From NCBI GenBank assembly GCA_000961655.1, contig LADR01000010.1:62001-126000 (forward strand): DNA of 64,000 nt, in the 5' to 3' direction. Shown here piece by piece: positions 1-8,517 of the stretch. Origin of the DNA: Desulfatitalea sp. BRH_c12. Lineage in GTDB: Bacteria > Desulfobacterota > Desulfobacteria > Desulfobacterales > Desulfosarcinaceae. Position numbers and translations under genes: made by a program. The stretch's first letter is position 1. Each line of letters starts with the position of its first letter. The notes under the pieces were generated by a model that had not been told where the DNA came from, made no database searches, and was given only the letters and a program-made list of their open reading frames with translations.

Positions 1-828
1 CACCGGCTTGATATTGCCGCGGCGCACACGCATCAGAAAAACGTTGAACAAAGAAGTGACCACGTGAAAGTGTTTGCCAAGGGGCAGAAAGCACAGGAAC
101 GTAAAAAAGGTCACATCATGCAGAAAATAGGCGGCCGAATGCAGAAACTGCAGTGTGCTCTGAGAGGCGGAGGAAAGAATCAATTCGAAAAACCAGGCCA
201 GTGTTAACGGCGCCAAGGTGTGCGCCTGCATGCCCTGCTGATTTTGGGCGGCCACCAGGCTGCCCTCGAACAGACTTTCCATGAGCACCAGGGTGCAGAT
301 CATGCCCAGAACGAAAACAGCCTCGGCCGTGTGGGGTTTTCCGTATTTGGCAGGAACCGCATAGCGGGCCGGCTTGGTGACCAGGCGGCGGTACATGGCC
401 ATCAGTGCAACCACCAGGACCCAGGTGGCGGCATACGAACGAATGACGCTGTAAACCGCCCCGAAGGTGCCATCCATGAATGGAAAGGAGAAGTCAGCCT
501 TGATCCCCACGAACATCAGCTCGGTGGAACGCACGGCCAGGATGAGAAAGCCGAAAAAAAGCAAAATGTGGATGACACCCGCCAACATGTAACGCGGTTG
601 GCGGACCTGCAGCAGCCAGATCTTGAGAACCTGCATCAGTCGCGCAGGGCTTTCCTTCAAGATCTCGCTGACCGGTTTGTCCGGCTGAGCCAAAACCATC
701 GGCTTCAGGCGCATCACGATCTGGTAAATGAAAAACGTGATACCGGCAACGGGAAGCAGCGTGTAAAAGATGAACGCGGGAATAAATAAAAATGTACTGT
801 GGGCTGGTGGAATTAACGCGAAGTCCAT
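1..828 (-). CDS. Membrane-bound Fe-S oxidoreductase, N-terminal membrane part (partial)
   Basis: The frame is open from an ATG at 828 to the window edge (276 codons), so the 3' part of the gene is missing. AAGGAG lies about 12 nt before the ATG. The visible protein is hydrophobic with about five or six membrane segments (for example residues 12-38, 78-100, 120-145 and 165-190), resembling the NarI/DsrM-like membrane domain of proteins whose C-terminus carries two [4Fe-4S] clusters and CCG domains. In anaerobes such proteins pass electrons between ETF, reduced by acyl-CoA dehydrogenases, and menaquinone (EMO type). The divergent fadD, the nearby acyl-CoA dehydrogenase and the FadR-type operator in its promoter fit that role. 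The assignment is inferred from the membrane part and context only; a different quinone-linked Fe-S oxidoreductase is possible. Confidence 0.6.
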   Translation of the reverse strand, partial: MDFALIPPAHSTFLFIPAFIFYTLLPVAGITFFIYQIVMRLKPMVLAQPDKPVSEILKESPARLMQVLKIWLLQVRQPRYMLAGVIHILLFFGFLILAVRSTELMFVGIKADFSFPFMDGTFGAVYSVIRSYAATWVLVVALMAMYRRLVTKPARYAVPAKYGKPHTAEAVFVLGMICTLVLMESLFEGSLVAAQNQQGMQAHTLAPLTLAWFFELILSSASQSTLQFLHSAAYFLHDVTFFTFLCFLPLGKHFHVVTSLFNVFLMRVRRGNIKPV

Positions 829-989
829 TTTCCTTTTCTTCTCCTTTGGAAAAAATACCCAATCTACTTAATCCGGGTGCACCGGAATGTTACGTATTCA
901 GTGTTCGTTAAGGTATTCTGTCGATTTAATCCATTATGCCTTTCTCCGGGAACATGCCTGGGTGGCATGCTGAAGAGAAAGGGGCTAAA

Positions 990-1007
990 TGAATGAAGAT
1001 TCATTCA
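990..1007. promoter_or_regulatory. FadR-type (TetR family) operator
   Basis: TGAATGAAGATTCATTCA is a perfect 7-4-7 inverted repeat and matches the consensus known for the Bacillus-type fatty-acid-degradation regulator FadR. It lies between the divergent Fe-S oxidoreductase and fadD genes. A near-identical site precedes the TetR gene at 5685, which is the likely binding protein. Confidence 0.75.
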
Positions 1008-1033
1008 CTACTAATACGGCTTATTCCTGTCAA
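1005..1033 (-). promoter_or_regulatory. Leftward promoter of the membrane Fe-S oxidoreductase
   Basis: On the minus strand TTGACA (1033-1028) is followed after 17 nt by TAGTGA (1010-1005). The -10 overlaps the palindromic operator at 990-1007, a geometry suited to repression. Confidence 0.5.
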
Positions 1034-1157
1034 GCAAAAAGTACCTGAAAAAAAGGTGCGATTATGAATAGGAAAAACGCCACTTGCAAGCTTTTTTCGC
1101 GTCCGCCAGGCGCGACGTCGCAGGATGCCGTGCCCGATGCCCAAAAACGAATCTTAC

Positions 1158-1186
1158 TTGACAAAACACTGTTTTCGAACATAAAT
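1158..1186 (+). promoter_or_regulatory. Candidate promoter of fadD
   Basis: TTGACA (1158-1163), a 17-nt spacer and ATAAAT (1181-1186), about 100 nt before the fadD start. The same -10 ATAAAT at the same spacing is seen in front of the TetR gene. The rest of the 829-1283 gap shows no convincing gene. Confidence 0.4.
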
Positions 1187-1283
1187 GTCGGAAATGGCGG
1201 TCCGCTTGGCCCAGCCTTCTCGCCTTAGCACAGTTCGTCTACCCGTTCCACAATGAAATCCATCTACCCAGAAGGAGGTTCAA

Positions 1284-2981
1284 GTGATTCAGAACGTGAC
1301 GTACAACGAAAAACCGTGGCTAAAACACTATCAGCCCGGGGTACCGGAAACACCGAAATACGAAGATATGTGCCTGCCGGATTTTCTGGACCGTACAGCC
1401 TCGCGCTTTCCCGACAAAACTGCGCTTTGGTTTCAAGGATTCAAACTCAGCTATTCCCAGCTTAAAGACATGGTTGAGCGCTTTGCTGCCTGCCTGTACA
1501 ACTTCGGCATCCGCAAAGGCGATGCGGTCGCCATCCTGCTGCCCAACATCGTGCCTTGTGTGGCAGCCTACTATGCCATTCATCGGCTGGGCGCCATCGC
1601 GGTCATGAACAACCCGCTTTACTCTGATCGCGAACTACAACATCAACTCAATGATTCGAATTCGAAAGTGCTCATCACCCTCGATCTTCTGGCCAACCGC
1701 ATGATCGACTTGCGTCCAAGCACCAAGATCAAGCAGATCGTGGTGACCAGCATCGGCGACTATCTGCCGTTCCCCAAAAGCCTGCTTTTTCCGCTGGTGG
1801 CCAAGAAACAGGGCCTGGCCGCCGATGTTAAACCGGCCCAGGATCTCTATCGCTGGAAAGAACTGATCGCCAAGACGACCCCGAGCTACCCAAAAATCAA
1901 GGTGACCTTTGACGATGTGGCGATGTATCAGTACACCGGCGGGACCACCGGTGTCAGCAAGGGCGCGGTCCTGACCCATGGCAATCTGAGCAAACAGGTG
2001 CAGCAGGCGGCGGGCTGGTTTCCGCACATCGACAGCAATAACATCGCTCTCGGCGCCCTGCCCTTTTTCCACGTTTTCGGTCTGACCTGCGTCATGAACA
2101 TGGGCATATTCTACGGCTGGACCATCATTCTTACGCCCAAGCCCCAGCCCCCCCAGTTGATCGAAGCCATCAAAAAGACCAAGCCCACCTTCGCCGCCTT
2201 GGTCCCGACAATGTATATCGGCATCCTGCAGGACCCGCAAATCAGCAGCATCGACATGAGTTCCATTGATAATATGTTTTCAGGTAGCGCGCCGCTGCCG
2301 GTCGAGGTCATCAAGGAGTTTGAAGAGCGTACCAAAGGCATCATCGTTGAAGGTTACGGATTAACCGAAAGCTCTCCGATCACGCACATCAATCCATGCG
2401 GCGAGGGCAGCCTGCGCAAGATCGGGAGCATCGGACTGCCCATCTGCGACACGCTGTGCCGCATTGTGGACGCTAACGACGGAAAGACCGATGTGCCGGT
2501 CGGCGAAACGGGCGAACTGCTGATCCAGGGCCCGCAAGTCATGAAAGAGTATCTGAATCGCCCCGAGGCCACCGCTGAAACACTGGCTGACGGCTGGCTG
2601 CATACCGGCGATATCGCCAAAATGGACGATGATGGCTATTTCTACATCATCGATCGCAAGAAGGACATGGTCATATCCGGCGGCTACAACATCTATCCGC
2701 GGGACATCGAAGAGGTCTATTTCGAACACCCCAAAGTGGTCGAAGCCACCGCCATCGGGATTCCCCACCCCTCACGCGGAGAGTCCGTCAAGGTATTCAT
2801 CGTGCTCAAGGAGGGCGAAACCGCCACCGCCGAGGAGATGATTTCCTTTTGCGCGGACAAGTTGGCCAAGTACAAATGGCCGACCGAAATAGAATTCCGC
2901 AAGGAACTTCCCAAAACCAACGTTGGTAAAGTGCTGCGCAAGAATCTGCGCGACGAAGAGCTTGCCAGACGCCCAAAATGA
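1284..2981 (+). CDS. fadD: Long-chain fatty acid-CoA ligase
   Basis: This ANL-superfamily enzyme (565 aa) activates fatty acids with ATP and CoA in the cytoplasm for beta-oxidation. Visible motifs are the AMP-binding loop YTGGTTGVSKGA (residues 217-228), the GYGLTESSP motif near 357, the hinge-region GWLHTGD and DRKKDMVISGGYNIYP, and the C-terminal catalytic lysine K549 in the PKTNVGKVLR segment. The start is GTG at 1284, preceded at good distance by AGGAGG (1273-1278). The gene diverges from a membrane Fe-S oxidoreductase and faces an acyl-CoA dehydrogenase gene, and a FadR-type operator lies upstream. Chain-length preference cannot be read from the sequence. Confidence 0.93.
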   Translation: MIQNVTYNEKPWLKHYQPGVPETPKYEDMCLPDFLDRTASRFPDKTALWFQGFKLSYSQLKDMVERFAACLYNFGIRKGDAVAILLPNIVPCVAAYYAIHRLGAIAVMNNPLYSDRELQHQLNDSNSKVLITLDLLANRMIDLRPSTKIKQIVVTSIGDYLPFPKSLLFPLVAKKQGLAADVKPAQDLYRWKELIAKTTPSYPKIKVTFDDVAMYQYTGGTTGVSKGAVLTHGNLSKQVQQAAGWFPHIDSNNIALGALPFFHVFGLTCVMNMGIFYGWTIILTPKPQPPQLIEAIKKTKPTFAALVPTMYIGILQDPQISSIDMSSIDNMFSGSAPLPVEVIKEFEERTKGIIVEGYGLTESSPITHINPCGEGSLRKIGSIGLPICDTLCRIVDANDGKTDVPVGETGELLIQGPQVMKEYLNRPEATAETLADGWLHTGDIAKMDDDGYFYIIDRKKDMVISGGYNIYPRDIEEVYFEHPKVVEATAIGIPHPSRGESVKVFIVLKEGETATAEEMISFCADKLAKYKWPTEIEFRKELPKTNVGKVLRKNLRDEELARRPK

Positions 2982-3127
2982 TAACGTTTGCCCGTTCGCC
3001 CGTCAGCTCGTTTGCTACCATGAACCCACCTGGGGAAGGTGGCGTTTATGGCACCCCAAGCGCGCTGATGGGCTGCCGGCGTATTTCCCAGGGATGTAAC
3101 GTCACGAGCCAACGGCAAACAAACGCA

Positions 3128-3162
3128 AAAAAGCCGGAAACCTCAAAGGTTTCCGGCTTTTT
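3128..3162. terminator. Bidirectional terminator between fadD and the acyl-CoA dehydrogenase
   Basis: A 16-bp stem (3128-3143 with 3147-3162, loop caa) is flanked by A and T runs, so it can stop transcription from both converging genes. Confidence 0.9.
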
Positions 3163-3192
3163 GTGGTATGTTGTCAAAGAGACCTAAGACCC

Positions 3193-5007
3193 TTACTTGG
3201 CGCCGAAGCTCTCGTCATCCATCTCGATGGCCGAGCAGCAGTTGTCCATGATGGTCTCGATTTTGCCATGCGTGATCGGCAGCACGTTGCGGACGTAGAA
3301 AGTGGCCGATTTGATCTGGCCGTCCAGGAATTTTTCGTCTTTTTTACGGGTGCCTTTGGCCAGCAGATCGGAGGCGATCGAAGCCCTCCACAGCAGCATC
3401 CAAGCCATGATCGCGTCGCCGAGCACTTCCATGAAGGTATAAGCAAAAGCGAAAGTGTTTTCAACCTGTCCCGTCATCAGGTTTTTGCCCAGAAACATCG
3501 CCACATCGCCCAACTTTTTGAGCAGTGCTTCGGCTTTTTCCACCAATGGCTTCAACGGTTCAAACGTTTTGGCCTGGTCGAAGGTTTTCTGCATTTCGGC
3601 CGCCAGTGCCATCATGGCTTTGCCTCCGTCCATGACCGTTTTGCGTCCGAGCAGATCCATGGCCTGAATACCATTGGTGCCTTCGTAGATCATGGTGATG
3701 CGACAGTCGCGCACCAACTGCTCCTGCGGGAACTCCTTTATAAACCCGTACCCGCCGTACACCTGCATGCCAAGATTACACACATCATAGGCACGGTCGG
3801 TGACATACCCCTTGCAGATCGGGGTCAGATACCCGATCAATGCTTCGTAGGTGGCTTTTTCGGCCGGATCTTTGGCAATATGGGATTTGTCGATAAGCAG
3901 GGAAACGTAGTAAAGCAGGCTGCGCATGCCTTCCACGTTGGCTTTCATGGTCATCAGCATGCGGCGGACGTCGGGATGCTGGATGATCGGCACCGCGGGG
4001 GCGTCTTTGGCAGTCGCCGTGATGTTGCGGCCCTGAACGCGATCGCGGGCATAGTTGAGAGCATTGAGGTAAGAGCTGCTGGCGCAGGCAAAGCCCTGTG
4101 CGCCGGTGTGCAGGCGCGCGCCGTTCATCATCAGGAACATGGCGCGCATGCCCTTGTTCTCTTCGCCCAGCAGATAGCCGCGGCATTGGCCTTTGCCACC
4201 CAGCGTCAAGGAAGCGGTGGCATTGCCGTGGATGCCCATTTTCTCTTCGATGCCGGTGCAGACCACATCGTTGAACTCACCGAGGCTGCCGTCATCATTT
4301 ACCCAGATTTTGGGAACCAGGAAAAGGGAGATCCCCTTGGTGCCTTCCGGCGCGCCTTCGATGCGGGCCAAGGTCGGATGGATGATGTTATCGGACAGAT
4401 CGTGTTCGCCGGAGGAGATAAAAATTTTATTGCCGCTGATTGAATAGGTGCCATCCGGATTTTTAACCGCCGAGGTGGTCAGGCGACCGACGTCCGAACC
4501 GGCTTCCGGCTCGGTCAGCAGCATGGTGCCGGTCCATTCGCCGGAGTTCATCTTTTTCAGAAAAAGCTTCTTCAGCTTGTCCGTGCCAAAATTTTCAATC
4601 AAAGAAGCCGCGCCGTTGGTCAAGCCGGTGTACATCATAAAGGAAAAGTTGGCGCCGCAGAAATAGTCGCCGGCGGCCATGGCGACAAGATGGGGCATGC
4701 CCTGCCCACCCCATTCGGGATTGACATGCGTTGCGACCCATTCGCCTTCTTTGAACAGATCCCAGGCACGTTTGAAACTATCCGGTGTAGTCACCTTGCC
4801 ATTATCAAAACGGCAACCGATTTCATCGCCATCTTTCTGAGTGGGCAAAATCTCCTTGATTGCCAGATTGCGTGCTTCGGTAACGATCAATTCGATGGTT
4901 TTGCGGTTGAATTCCGCAAAATGGGGATCTTTGCTCAAACTATCCACGTTGAGCTGGTCGAAAAGAACAAAATCGACATCTTTGCGTTCAGCTATCACCT
5001 GTGCCAT
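3193..5007 (-). CDS. Acyl-CoA dehydrogenase with C-terminal extension
   Basis: This FAD enzyme (604 aa) introduces the alpha-beta double bond into acyl-CoA and gives the electrons to ETF. Its length and C-terminal helical domain (about residues 470-600) place it in the long DmdC/FadE-like branch rather than the roughly 380-aa short/medium-chain type. The LLTEPEAGSD segment near 165 and the catalytic glutamate E442 in IYEGTNGIQ are intact. A clear AGGAG precedes the ATG. It lies 21 bp downstream of the TetR regulator on the same strand, so the two likely form an operon controlled by the operator at 5709. The natural substrate (fatty, aromatic or methylmercapto acyl-CoA) is not decidable from sequence. 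Confidence 0.9.
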   Translation of the reverse strand: MAQVIAERKDVDFVLFDQLNVDSLSKDPHFAEFNRKTIELIVTEARNLAIKEILPTQKDGDEIGCRFDNGKVTTPDSFKRAWDLFKEGEWVATHVNPEWGGQGMPHLVAMAAGDYFCGANFSFMMYTGLTNGAASLIENFGTDKLKKLFLKKMNSGEWTGTMLLTEPEAGSDVGRLTTSAVKNPDGTYSISGNKIFISSGEHDLSDNIIHPTLARIEGAPEGTKGISLFLVPKIWVNDDGSLGEFNDVVCTGIEEKMGIHGNATASLTLGGKGQCRGYLLGEENKGMRAMFLMMNGARLHTGAQGFACASSSYLNALNYARDRVQGRNITATAKDAPAVPIIQHPDVRRMLMTMKANVEGMRSLLYYVSLLIDKSHIAKDPAEKATYEALIGYLTPICKGYVTDRAYDVCNLGMQVYGGYGFIKEFPQEQLVRDCRITMIYEGTNGIQAMDLLGRKTVMDGGKAMMALAAEMQKTFDQAKTFEPLKPLVEKAEALLKKLGDVAMFLGKNLMTGQVENTFAFAYTFMEVLGDAIMAWMLLWRASIASDLLAKGTRKKDEKFLDGQIKSATFYVRNVLPITHGKIETIMDNCCSAIEMDDESFGAK

Positions 5008-5028
5008 TTAAAAATTCTCCTTTTTCTT

Positions 5029-5685
5029 CTATGTCATGTCACCGCAATGATTCACTAACTGCTGCAGTGCTTGGTTGCCGGTGTCGTGCTGCCCTTTGGG
5101 CGTTCCGATGCCGTTTATGAACAGTTCCACCAACGGTTCGGCCATGGCGGCCAGATCATGGTCGCGCCCCGTGTGAATCCATGTGTTGATCACCTCTTCG
5201 ACGGCGCCGTTGATCAGGCGCTTGACCAGTCCGACATACAGATCGCCGCGGATGGTGCCCTCATCCTGGCCGAGGGCCACGATTTTAGAGATCACATCGC
5301 GATACATTTTGGACATCTGACGCGTCGGCTCCTGAACCAGGCGCCATTGCAAATGGGTCTCGCCCTGGTATACGATAGCCCCATTGGGTTCCTTCTGGAA
5401 CAGTTCCAGATGGGCGTGTATCAGGTTGTGCAGTTTCTCCAGGGCGGTCTGCCCTTGTTGCACCGCTTCCCAGAAACGAATGGACACATGTTCAGTCATG
5501 CGCTCGTAGAACTGAACCAGAATATCGTCCTTGTTCTTGAAATAGAGATAGATCGTGCCGTCCGCAACGCCGGCTTCCTGTGCGATCTGACTGATGGTGG
5601 ATTGCGAAAACCCTCTCTCGGCAAACACCTTGATCGCCGCGGTGAGTATCTGATGGTACTTGTCCGAGTTGCGTTTCACAGCCAA
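5029..5685 (-). CDS. TetR-family regulator, FadR-like
   Basis: This repressor (218 aa) has an N-terminal TetR helix-turn-helix (about residues 10-58; ILTAAIKVFAERGFSQSTISQIA, then GTIYLYFKNKDD) and a ligand-binding helical domain. FadR proteins of this group release DNA on binding long-chain acyl-CoA. It is first in a two-gene operon with an acyl-CoA dehydrogenase. A FadR-like palindrome lies 24 bp upstream of its start codon and overlaps its own -10, so autoregulation is likely. The second perfect copy at 990 links it to the Fe-S oxidoreductase and fadD region. The acyl-CoA ligand is inferred from the operator sequence and the neighbours. Confidence 0.88.
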   Translation of the reverse strand: MAVKRNSDKYHQILTAAIKVFAERGFSQSTISQIAQEAGVADGTIYLYFKNKDDILVQFYERMTEHVSIRFWEAVQQGQTALEKLHNLIHAHLELFQKEPNGAIVYQGETHLQWRLVQEPTRQMSKMYRDVISKIVALGQDEGTIRGDLYVGLVKRLINGAVEEVINTWIHTGRDHDLAAMAEPLVELFINGIGTPKGQHDTGNQALQQLVNHCGDMT

Positions 5686-5708
5686 GTCAAAGGCCCTCTT
5701 TTAAGAAA

Positions 5709-5726
5709 TGAATGAACATTCACTCA
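5709..5726. promoter_or_regulatory. FadR-type operator, autoregulatory
   Basis: TGAATGAACATTCACTCA differs from a perfect 7-4-7 palindrome by one base. It touches the -10 element of the tetR promoter. Confidence 0.7.
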
Positions 5727-5754
5727 TTTATCAAAGGCCTTTTCGCACTGTCAA
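5726..5754 (-). promoter_or_regulatory. Promoter of the tetR-acyl-CoA dehydrogenase operon
   Basis: On the minus strand TTGACA (5754-5749), a 17-nt spacer and ATAAAT (5731-5726), directly followed by the operator. Confidence 0.65.
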
Positions 5755-5839
5755 GGATTTTATAAAATGGCCAGAAAAAAACGCGGGCCGACAACTTTCC
5801 ATTTTCATTTCCACTTTCCACTTTTATATGCCATATCTA

Positions 5840-5868
5840 TTGACACGACCTCTCTAATCCGTTTAGAT
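5840..5868 (+). promoter_or_regulatory. Candidate promoter of the Hdr-like selenoprotein gene
   Basis: TTGACA (5840-5845), 17 nt, then TTAGAT (5863-5868), about 150 nt before the ATG at 6018. Apart from this and the tetR promoter, the 5686-6017 gap shows only A/T-rich sequence with 'ctttccactt'-type low-complexity motifs. Confidence 0.35.
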
Positions 5869-6017
5869 AGGTTCCCTTGATACGATAACGACGCCACCTG
5901 TGTGCAAAGGATAGCGAGAAGCCGTTTCATACTCGTTTTTGCGTTCGTAAGTTCGTTAATGGCTGAGGCCACTCGGATTCAACTGAGATAGGTATTAACT
6001 TTTGGAGGTTTTGTTAA

Positions 6018-7337
6018 ATGGCTGAACAAGCAATCAAACTTGGCGGCAAAAAACAGAGCACCTTCATCGACAAGGTCAAGGGGTTGCTTCCCGAAGGCGG
6101 GAATCTAAACCTCTGCCTGACCTGCGGTGCGTGCTCGTCGGGTTGCCCGGCCACCGGCTTGGAAGGCATGGACCCGCGCAAATTCCTGCGCATGGCCGCC
6201 CTGGGGATGGATGAAGAGGTCACCTCGACGCCCTGGGTGTGGATGTGCAGCATGTGCACGCGCTGCGTCTATGTTTGCCCCATGAAAATCAACATCCCGC
6301 AACTGGTGTTCTACGCGCGCCAGGCCTGGCCGCGGGAAACGCGGCCCAAAGGCATCCTGGGGTCTTGCGACATGGCCCTGCGCAATGACACCTGCAGCGC
6401 AATGGGGGCCACCGAAGAGGATTTTCAGTTCGTGGTCGAGGATGTTCTGGGAGAGTACCAGGAAGCTCAACCCGAGTTCGCCGAGATGGAAGCCCCTGTG
6501 AATAAAAAGGGCGCAACCTATTTTCTCAATCAGAACTCACGCGAACCGGTCACCGAACCGGATGAAATGGTGCCGCTCTGGAAAATCCTGCACCTGGCCG
6601 GTGCCGACTGGACCTACGGCACCAAAGGATGGGCGGCTGAAAACTACTGCCTGTTCCTGGCCGACGATCCCAACTGGGAAAAGATCGTCCGGACCAAAGT
6701 CAAGGCCGTCGAGGACCTTGGCTGCAAGGTCTGGCTCAACACGGAGTGAGGGCACGAACTTTTCGCGGTCCGGTTCGGACTGCAAAAATTCAAGATTCCT
6801 CACAACTTCGAAATCAAAAGCATCATTCAACTCTATGCCGAATGGATTCGCGAAGGTAAGCTGAAGCCCAGCTCGGAGTGGAACAAAGAACGCAAGATCA
6901 AGTTCACCCTGCAGGACCCCTGTCAGCTGGTGCGCAAAACCTACGGCGACCCGGTGGCCGAGGAGATGCGTTACGTCGTCAAAGCTGTCGTGGGTGAAGA
7001 GAATTTCATCGACATGTACCCCAACCGCTCCAACAACTTTTGCTGCGGCGGCGGCGGCGGGTATCTGCAATCGGGCTACGCAGAACAACGGCGCGAATAT
7101 GGTACGATGAAGGCCAATCAGATCCTGGCCACCGGCGCCCAGTACTGCATCACGCCCTGCCATAATTGTCACGCTCAGGTTCACGATCTGGCCGAAGTGC
7201 GCGACCATGCCTGGCAGACCGTCCATCTGTGGACCTTGCTGTGCCTGTCTTTGGGCATCCTGGGTCCCAACGAGCGTGCCTATCTGGGCGACGACTTGAA
7301 AGACGTGGACGTGTTCCACCCGGAAAGCGAAATGTAA
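6018..7337 (+). CDS. HdrD/GlpC-like Fe-S oxidoreductase, predicted selenoprotein (UGA at 6747-6749)
   Basis: Read through one in-frame UGA, this gives a 439-aa protein with Sec at residue 244. The N-terminus has two [4Fe-4S] motifs (C33, C36, C39, C43 and C77, C80, C83, C87). The C-terminus has one complete CCG domain, C302-x39-C342-C343-x37-C381-x2-C384, of the type that binds the non-cubane cluster in heterodisulfide reductase. The UGA replaces the residue before Gly-His in a Thr-Glu-x-Gly-His motif where relatives appear to carry Cys (from memory). Both halves are in the same frame and the joined length suits the family. The ATG has GGAGG 9 nt upstream. No HdrA, ETF or membrane partner is adjacent, so donor and acceptor are unknown; thiol/disulfide or ETF-linked electron transfer is inferred. 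Confidence 0.82.
6750..6783 (+). promoter_or_regulatory. Candidate SECIS hairpin of the Hdr-like gene
   Basis: GCGGTCC (6765-6771) pairs with GGACTGC (6777-6783), leaving the 5-nt loop GGTTC. The loop begins 22 nt after the UGA, within the usual bacterial SECIS distance, and has the GGU motif recognised by SelB. Confidence 0.65.
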
Positions 7338-7365
7338 TTTATCTCGCTTGATCAAAGAGATCCTG

Positions 7366-7398
7366 AACCGGCAGCACCCAGGTGCTGCCGGTTTTTTT
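7366..7398 (+). terminator. Terminator after the Hdr-like gene
   Basis: A 13-bp perfect stem AACCGGCAGCACC/GGTGCTGCCGGTT (7366-7378, 7381-7393) followed by a T run. Confidence 0.9.
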
Positions 7399-7442
7399 AT
7401 TCCAAAACCTCCATGCAAACCTCCTTCATTCAATGAACCTTA

Positions 7443-8395
7443 GTGTCAAAAACCGATGTTTGCGGGAAATAGCGGTGGGCAATGCCCACCCTACACTCTG
7501 AAAAAATTCAGGGCAATCGCATGTCAAAAACTCTCTCAGGATACCCGAATTCGTATGCGGGATTTGGCACGGGGGAGGTGATTCGGGCGGTGCGGTGCGC
7601 CACGTCAGCAGGTAGCAGGTAGGGTGGGCATCGCCCACCATTGTCTTATGTCGATCACCTCTGTTTGATTGGCCGTATTCAACGTTTCATTGCTGTGTTC
7701 TATCGGGTGTCCCTCCAATCGCTTGCGGGATCAGTATCACAAACCGATGATGTTTTTTGCGGGAAATAGCGGTGGGCAATGCCCACCCTACATTCTGAAA
7801 GAATTCAGGACAATCGCTCTCTCGGGATACCCGAATTCGTTTTCGGGATTGGCACGGAGGAGGTGATTCGGGTGGTTGGTCCGCGCCACGTCAGCCATGA
7901 GATTTAAAGATGTAGGGTGGGCATCGCCCACCATTGTCTTATGTCGATCACCTCTGTTGATTGGCCGTATTCAACGTTTCATTGCTGTGTTCTATCGGGT
8001 GTCCCTCCAATCGCTTGCGGGATCAGTATCACAAACCGATGATGTTGTTTGCGGGAAATAGCGGTGGGCAATGCCCACCCTATATTCTGAAAGAATTCAG
8101 GACAATCGCTCTCTCGGGATACCCGAATTCGTTTTCGGGATTGGCACGGAGGAGGTGATTCGGGTGGTTGGTCCGCGCCACGTCAGCCATGAGATTTAAA
8201 GATGTAGGGTGGGCATCGCCCACCATTGTCTTATGTCGATCACCTCTGTTGATTGGCCGTATTCAACGTTTCATTGCTGTGTTCTATCGGGTGTCCCTCC
8301 AATCGCTTGCGGGATCAGTATCACAAACCGATGATGTTTTTTGCGGGAAATAGCGGTGGGCAATGCCCACCCTATATTCTGAAAGAATTCAGCTG
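7443..8395 (+). repeat. Tandem array of a palindrome-ended element (292-bp period)
   Basis: Three copies of a 171-173 bp element (7619-7791, 7912-8082, 8204-8374) and a truncated right end (7443-7492) alternate with near-identical 120-bp flanks (7792-7911, 8083-8203; an older diverged one at 7493-7618). Each element begins GTAGGGTGGGCATCGCCCAC and ends with its inverse. Short reading frames inside it repeat with the array and have no coding support. The rest of 7338-8517 holds only a terminator and, at about 8499-8506, the AGGAGAGG ribosome site of the next gene. Confidence 0.9.
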
Positions 8396-8517
8396 CCCTT
8401 GCCTTTGAAGAAAAGAGTTGTTAGTGTGGCCGGCACTTTTTGGAACCAGGATGGCACCGCCAGTGGGTTGCCATGCAAATTGGCGCATAGTCGAACATAG
8501 GAGAGGAAAACAGATAC

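Noticed and set aside
1064-1228. 54-codon forward reading frame with a passable ribosome site
   Set aside because: It overlaps the best fadD promoter candidate, has no recognisable features, and lies in a regulatory gap.
6018-7337. Pseudogene by nonsense mutation
   Set aside because: Single UGA, same frame on both sides, intact downstream cluster motifs, a SECIS-like hairpin, and two other UGA genes at known Sec positions in the same window make recoding the better explanation.
7845-7875. Sigma-54 promoter in the TTGGCACGGAGGAGGTGA word
   Set aside because: The -12 GC element is missing at the required spacing, and the word is part of a dispersed repeat.
7669-8353. Repeated 61-65 codon frames in the tandem array
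   Set aside because: They recur only because the DNA repeats every 292 bp; no ribosome sites or protein features support them.
7443-8395. CRISPR array
   Set aside because: The repeat units are 171-173 bp with 120-bp conserved flanks instead of unique spacers, and no cas genes are present.
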